Source: Turritopsis dohrnii
Lineage: Eukaryota; Cnidaria; Hydrozoa; Anthoathecata; Oceaniidae
Reading direction: 5' to 3'
DNA: 64,000 nt
Assembly: GCA_027922465.2 (NCBI GenBank)
Contig: BQMF02000055.1
Coordinates: 124,001-188,000, forward strand
Under the pieces are notes generated by a model that was not told the DNA's origin, did not search any database, and saw only the letters and a program-made list of their open reading frames with translations. The position numbers and the translations under genes are program-made. This document shows positions 59,090 through 64,000 of the stretch, one piece after another. How positions within the stretch are numbered: the first letter of the stretch is position 1; every line of letters begins with the position of its first letter.

Positions 59090-60445
59090 CTAAAACAAAA
59101 TTTTGAAAAATGTAATCAAAACAGTATAATTGCGATTATGTTAGGGGTTATAAACCCAAAAGATAAAAATAATATATTATCTACTATAACTATTAAAATA
59201 CCAATAATACAATACAGAGTTATTAACGAAACAATATAATGTACGAAATAAATTAAGTATACAAACAAAAGGATTGTACTTGAACGATTACAGGTTAGAG
59301 GAAATATATTATGTATTGTATTTTTTTTAATTAGACAGATATAAAAATTGGGTTAATTGGTTTAATGAATATAACAATTGGTTTAATGAACAGCAACGTC
59401 ATATCAGGAGACAAAATCGAATCAGCAAAAAATGAATTTAATTTTTCATGAATGACCGTCTCAATGCTTTCATAATATTGGTTCAATAAAACCTTATGAA
59501 AATCAACCACCAGAAGTTATATTGTGGATGTCTATTTGATAAAAAGCAATTTCCTATGATCTTTCATAACTATTCAGCATTTCCAGCCATTTATCAGTCA
59601 AACATATTCAAAACAACAAATTCTGACAACACAGGGGAAGACAATGATAATATAAATCAATAAAAGCCGTTTCGTAAACTTGTCAAAAAGGAAAACTTAA
59701 TTGGGATTTAGTATAAGGTTTAGTATGAAAAGCAATTGACTACATGAAACTGATTTGGCAATTCTGCAGAATCACTTCATGAGTTAATGTTAAAACAAGA
59801 GGTAAAAAGGAACATAAGAAGGCTTTGAAAATATTCAGGAAATTTCTTGATGTAAAGAAGTGAACATAGATCTGTCAATCAACCAATCTTTATGATTGCA
59901 TAAGCAACTTTGAAAAGAGAAAAAACTGTGGGATGATAAAGTGTTAAGAAGGCTCTTAAATATGCCACTAAAGTGTCAGTGGTTATTGTGTTGATGTAAT
60001 GTTTCTTAAAACAAAAATCATCTGCTGTATACAGAACTATAAACAGCTCACAAGTAGCACTACAATAAGATCATATTTCAGATAATGCATGTTCTAATAT
60101 GTATTCTTGAAAATTCCATGAGAACACACACTTAACAAAGATGAAATTATGCAATCATGTATACACATGAAGAACTATGTAATGCATTATATTGTGATAA
60201 CTTGAGAAAAACATAAAATGTGTACGTAATTGCATGGAAAAGCATTACTCAGTGTGAAATACGAACTCTGTCATTACAAACACACATGAGAAAGCTGTGT
60301 GCTTTATTTGTCATGAAATTTTCAAGTGCATCTCGGAAATAACTGAGTACTATGTTGTGGATTTCTAAATATCTCAGTTGTCATGTTCACATTATCCATT
60401 GGCCTGCACATACACATAAATTTGACTGTTTTTCATCAACTTCTG
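59090..60445. other. Region upstream of the ephrin ectodomain exon
   Basis: No exon or repeat recognised. It probably lies within the first intron of the ephrin gene. Confidence 0.4.
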
Positions 60446-60566
60446 CCCAGCCGGCACATTTGTTAAAAAATCTCTGCGAAGGAGTGCATTTCCATATAAA
60501 TATACACACAATTTCAATAAAAATTCTCTCCGTCACAGTGACTTTTTGATGATTTTGCCGACTGGG
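60446..60566. mobile_element. CCCAG-palindrome MITE
   Basis: CCCAGCCGGCACATTTGTTA at the left, GATTTTGCCGACTGGG at the right, core GGAGTGCATTTCCATATAAA; 121 bp and well preserved. Confidence 0.82.
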
Positions 60567-63500
60567 TGACTGCTTATTACTACTTTGTCACTTCAGATTG
60601 TCATTTTGTATTCAAAGAATTTCAAATAAAGCTATATCTAGGCAACTACGAAATATTAATATCAATTAATATCTTAGTTAGATGGTAAACCAACATAATT
60701 TTTATCAATCTAAGGAAAACCATGAAGTTTTCTCAAAGGATTAAAGTATTCATTATTGTATTATCTTCAGCAGACAAGAAAAATTTAAAGTATTTATATG
60801 TAACGTCAATGCACAGATTTTCCCAATTTCAGATTGAAAATAGATAAAAATATGTGGTGAATAGCTATTACATATGTAGATGATTTTCCTGTTAAAGTAA
60901 AAAAGTCATGACTGATCATCAATTACATTCATTCAATAGTAGGTTTATAAAAATTACATGTTTATAGATACGATTTTATCAAGAGCTATATATGTTTTCA
61001 TTAGAATTCAAAATATGTCAGTCAATGCTGTGCTGGAAAATTAAGTTCATTGAGAGATTATTAACAGCAGTTTTATTTCACATGCATATAGAAATGATTT
61101 ATAAGCACAATCCACAAAAAGAAATTTTAGAGCTTCTCAAAGAAGCATTTTGTTCACACTATGGTATTACTCAACTTTCAACACATAAAGCTTTAATGCA
61201 AGTCACAGGTATATTACATAAACAGAAAAGGTATGTAGTGATATAAATGTTAAAAAAATTTTTAATCCTGAGTAGAGCTAAAAAACAAACACATGAATAA
61301 GCTATTTTTAGTAGAAGAGTCCTTGACCGTTAGTACCATAATCTACACAATACTAATTGTTGATAATCTAAATAACATCTCAGAAAAGCATGGCAAAGTA
61401 AACTGTGCTAATATTCAAAAAATGAACAGAAGTCACAACCTGTTGTTGAAAGAAGTAACATAGGAGGTCCTTATGAAAATATTATTGTGATGATATATTT
61501 GAATAAAAGAAACCAGAATATCAGATATGAGATAAAAATGAAAAGATCAAAATAAAAAATATATAAGAAATATATACTAGAAATCATCTATAACAGAAAA
61601 ATTAATATGATATCCTAAAAGATTGTGTCTCTCGCTCATCTTGAGATCTATTATTTTCCATTTGATGCCAAATTTCAAGAAATTGGAAGAAAAACAACAA
61701 AAGTATATAGCTGAAATACAAAAAAATATAAAATTGATAATACATTATATTATAACTTACATTTTGTTTCTTGGATCCCAAATGATAGAAGGTAGTATTG
61801 TAGGTTTTACAACTGACAAAAAAATTTGCAATACAAGGAAAAGTAATTTCATCATTTCCATGATATTCAGTTAGTTGTTGATTATGGAATTATAATTTAT
61901 ATAATGTCAATTGTTTTGCAAGTTTTCTTTTTATGCTTTTTTTTTCTAAAAAAAGAAGATAGATATTAAAGAAATGTAATCACAAAATGCTACTCAGAAG
62001 GAAATGAACTAAACTAAAAAGATGAGCTCATGTTGACAGGATTTCCTTGACTTTTTACTTAAACAACACAAACATTCACTAGACTTTGTCAAGTGTCTCT
62101 AAACTAAGATGTGAGAAGATTCAGAAAGCCATGAGTAATGATTCTTGAAACATCAATTCACATTACACCAATGACTAAAATCATGAAAACTTAATCATTT
62201 ATGAAAATGTCTGTAGGTATAGCCACAATTCAATTTAAAATTTATAAACATTACAATTCATGACCACCAATCGATTGACAAGAGTGGTGTATATTTATGA
62301 TGATTCAATAACCAATACAAAGTTAACTATTGGAGTATACATTCATCATCGGAACATTAAGAACTTTGGCAAAGAAATGATCAATGAAAATAACGGTGCC
62401 ACTTAAAAATGGTTGAGTAATTTTCACAACATTATTCAAACCATCATCACAAACACGTAAAAATAATCTTGATGAGAAAAATACTAATTCCACGAAACAT
62501 AACTTTAAAATAGTGTTCAACTGAATTAAATCCAAGAAGATCGTGTAATAGTAGTAGGCGTTCCTTATCAGCTCGTGTCGTCTTTCCGCTCCATTTTTTC
62601 TGATAGTAAAACGCTTCTGTTGTTGATATAATCAATGAAGTGCTACCACGGTCAATCATGGTAATGTTTTATCTTATCCAATCAAATCATTTATTAATGA
62701 CGTGTGTCGGAAATTATTTTGTATGACGTTCGCCGTGTTGTCAATGATTGCTTTGCAAATATTTGTTACAAGAAATTGAATAAAAACAGTTTCTTTTTTC
62801 ATCTAACGGTTATATTTGATTAAGTTTTCACACGATTTCATTGCTCCACACATTACGAACATTTTATCATATAAACACCAACCAATATTCGCTTTCCTCT
62901 TTATCACACACATGGTTAAATTTATGATCACTATATTTATTCATAGGTTTTCACGGTCAAACTCGTAAAAACAACGACATATATCATCTAATCCTAAGTA
63001 GTTTAAGCTCCATCAGAGTTTGTTTGGTGATTCTGTGAGACCGAAGTTGACGCCTCCTTAATCTTAAAAGTCGTAATTGGATGCTATAAACAAAGTTAGT
63101 TCCCAAACTCTTATTGTTTGATGAAATGAAAAAGGTTTGCGATCGAAATATAATTTACACCCTCTCAATAGGGTGCTCGGCGAAGCGACAAAGTATTCAT
63201 AAAAACAGTTATTTAATTTAAACTTTTGTGTAATAATAGCCGTTATTTCCCCCTTAGTAGATGAGCTGTTACCTTCCGAAAAGGATGTCGAGATAATTTT
63301 GTAAACTGAAATACAAGTCAATGTTGGTTTTCTATTGTTAGTGTATAGGATGTCGTAATATTTTGAGAAATACGAGAAAAATTCATTGCATTTTCCCAGC
63401 TCAGAAATAACGACAGAAGGAAAAAATCTTATAAATATCGCGAGAAATCTTAAAAATCGATTCAACATTTTTTATAAAAATGCAGGTTTAAAATAGTGTA

Positions 63501-64000
63501 AACTGGGACTAAACCTTATTCCGTGTTCGAAAATTTGAGTTAAGGTTTAAACACACTGCCAACAAATTTTTCTAATATTGGAAACAGTTTTTGGCACCAA
63601 GTACTGTGTAAATAAATCATGGCTGGCGAGAAGACCACTGACGTAGTTTTAACACACGATTTTTCTCCACGAAAACACAAGTCCTTGTTTTAGTAGGTCG
63701 TAAAAGTATCGTAATATAAATATTTGCAACACATATAGTATAACTCAAACTACAAGCGCAGTTGTAAACATTTTTTAAAACACGACAAATAAAGGTTGGC
63801 AAAATCCACAGTCACCATAACAATACGCATGTAACCAGTCCATAAGGGAGATTACATAAAGTCTATGAGGGAGATAATGCAAGGGTAGGTTTAGATTTAT
63901 AAGTAACAGTAGAGCTGAAAATTACGAATGTCTAAAAGTAATCCTGAAATAATTTTTATAATACATAACTGAAATACATGCTAATAGTGCAGGTTTAAAT
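60567..64000. other. No gene recognised with confidence
   Basis: Very AT-rich. A 134-residue minus-strand frame at 63,064-63,468 starts with a hydrophobic stretch (MLNRFLRFLAIFIRF) but shows no family or splice evidence. A minus-strand ATG at 62,500 (MFRGISIFLIKIIF) could start a signal peptide for the ephrin, with a weak GTGTTT donor in the required phase 2. Neither is called. Confidence 0.4.

Noticed and set aside
60992..61246. 84-residue plus-strand frame
   Set aside because: No recognisable motif, no splice or promoter context; composition is typical of random AT-rich sequence.
62447..62659. MFRGISIFLIKIIF as the ephrin signal peptide exon
   Set aside because: Phase fits, but the donor is a weak GTGTTT and the hydrophobic core is broken by Lys. 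Kept only as a possibility.
63064..63468. 134-residue minus-strand frame with hydrophobic N-terminus as a secreted protein or ephrin exon 1
   Set aside because: No phase-2 donor fitting the ephrin acceptor was found and no family motif is visible. Length is compatible with chance in very AT-rich DNA.

Overview
The window is AT-rich, intron-bearing nuclear DNA from an invertebrate animal. There are no operons or prokaryotic signals. Coding sequence is cut into short exons with GT-AG borders, and much of the rest is DNA transposons, Helitron-type repeats, SINEs, and LINE and Penelope-like remnants. The gene set (a transmembrane ephrin, a claudin-like four-TM protein, a TBATA-like protein and a WFIKKN-like multidomain inhibitor) fits an early-branching metazoan. 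A cnidarian is my best guess, but the sequence alone does not prove it.

Layout. 1-2.1 kb: a 128-bp tandem repeat and a possible Helitron 3' end. 2.6-6.35 kb: a decayed OTU + zinc-finger + hAT transposase gene, followed directly by the RT thumb and GIY-YIG tail of a Penelope-like element. 7.0-15.2 kb: a head-to-tail array of five non-autonomous Helentron/HINE-like units, carrying a tRNA-Val-type SINE, a Harbinger-type MITE and two other Helitron-like repeats. 16.1-22.2 kb (+): a nine-exon gene for a secreted WAP / Cys-rich / Kazal / Ig / Kunitz / Kazal / Kazal protein. 22.5-24.0 kb (-): a degraded LINE. 25.5 kb (-): a SINE. 27.8-43.6 kb: a tandem segmental duplication. Unit 1 holds an apparently intact claudin-like gene (28,983-30,820). 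Unit 2 holds its broken copy (37,736-41,496) and a 1,718-bp internally deleted piggyBac at a TTAA site. 44-47.3 kb: three TIR elements or fragments. 48.1-50.4 kb (-): a TBATA-like gene of six exons. 51.5-54.6 kb: palindromic and SINE repeats. 55.4-59.1 kb (-): a transmembrane ephrin gene of five recognised exons, its signal-peptide exon not securely found. 59.1-64 kb: no gene recognised.

The host genes are unrelated in function (secreted inhibitor, junction-type membrane protein, testis/brain-type cytoplasmic protein, Eph ligand). They share a landscape seeded by one short palindromic MITE family with ends CCCAG...CTGGG. I count about a dozen copies, many of them inside introns of these genes.

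Best candidates for something not described: the WFIKKN-like architecture with an extra eight-cysteine module and no NTR domain; the MITE family; the covarying-hairpin Helentron-like array; and the OTU-hAT fusion. All exon models were built by hand from splice signals and reading phase, with no homology search.
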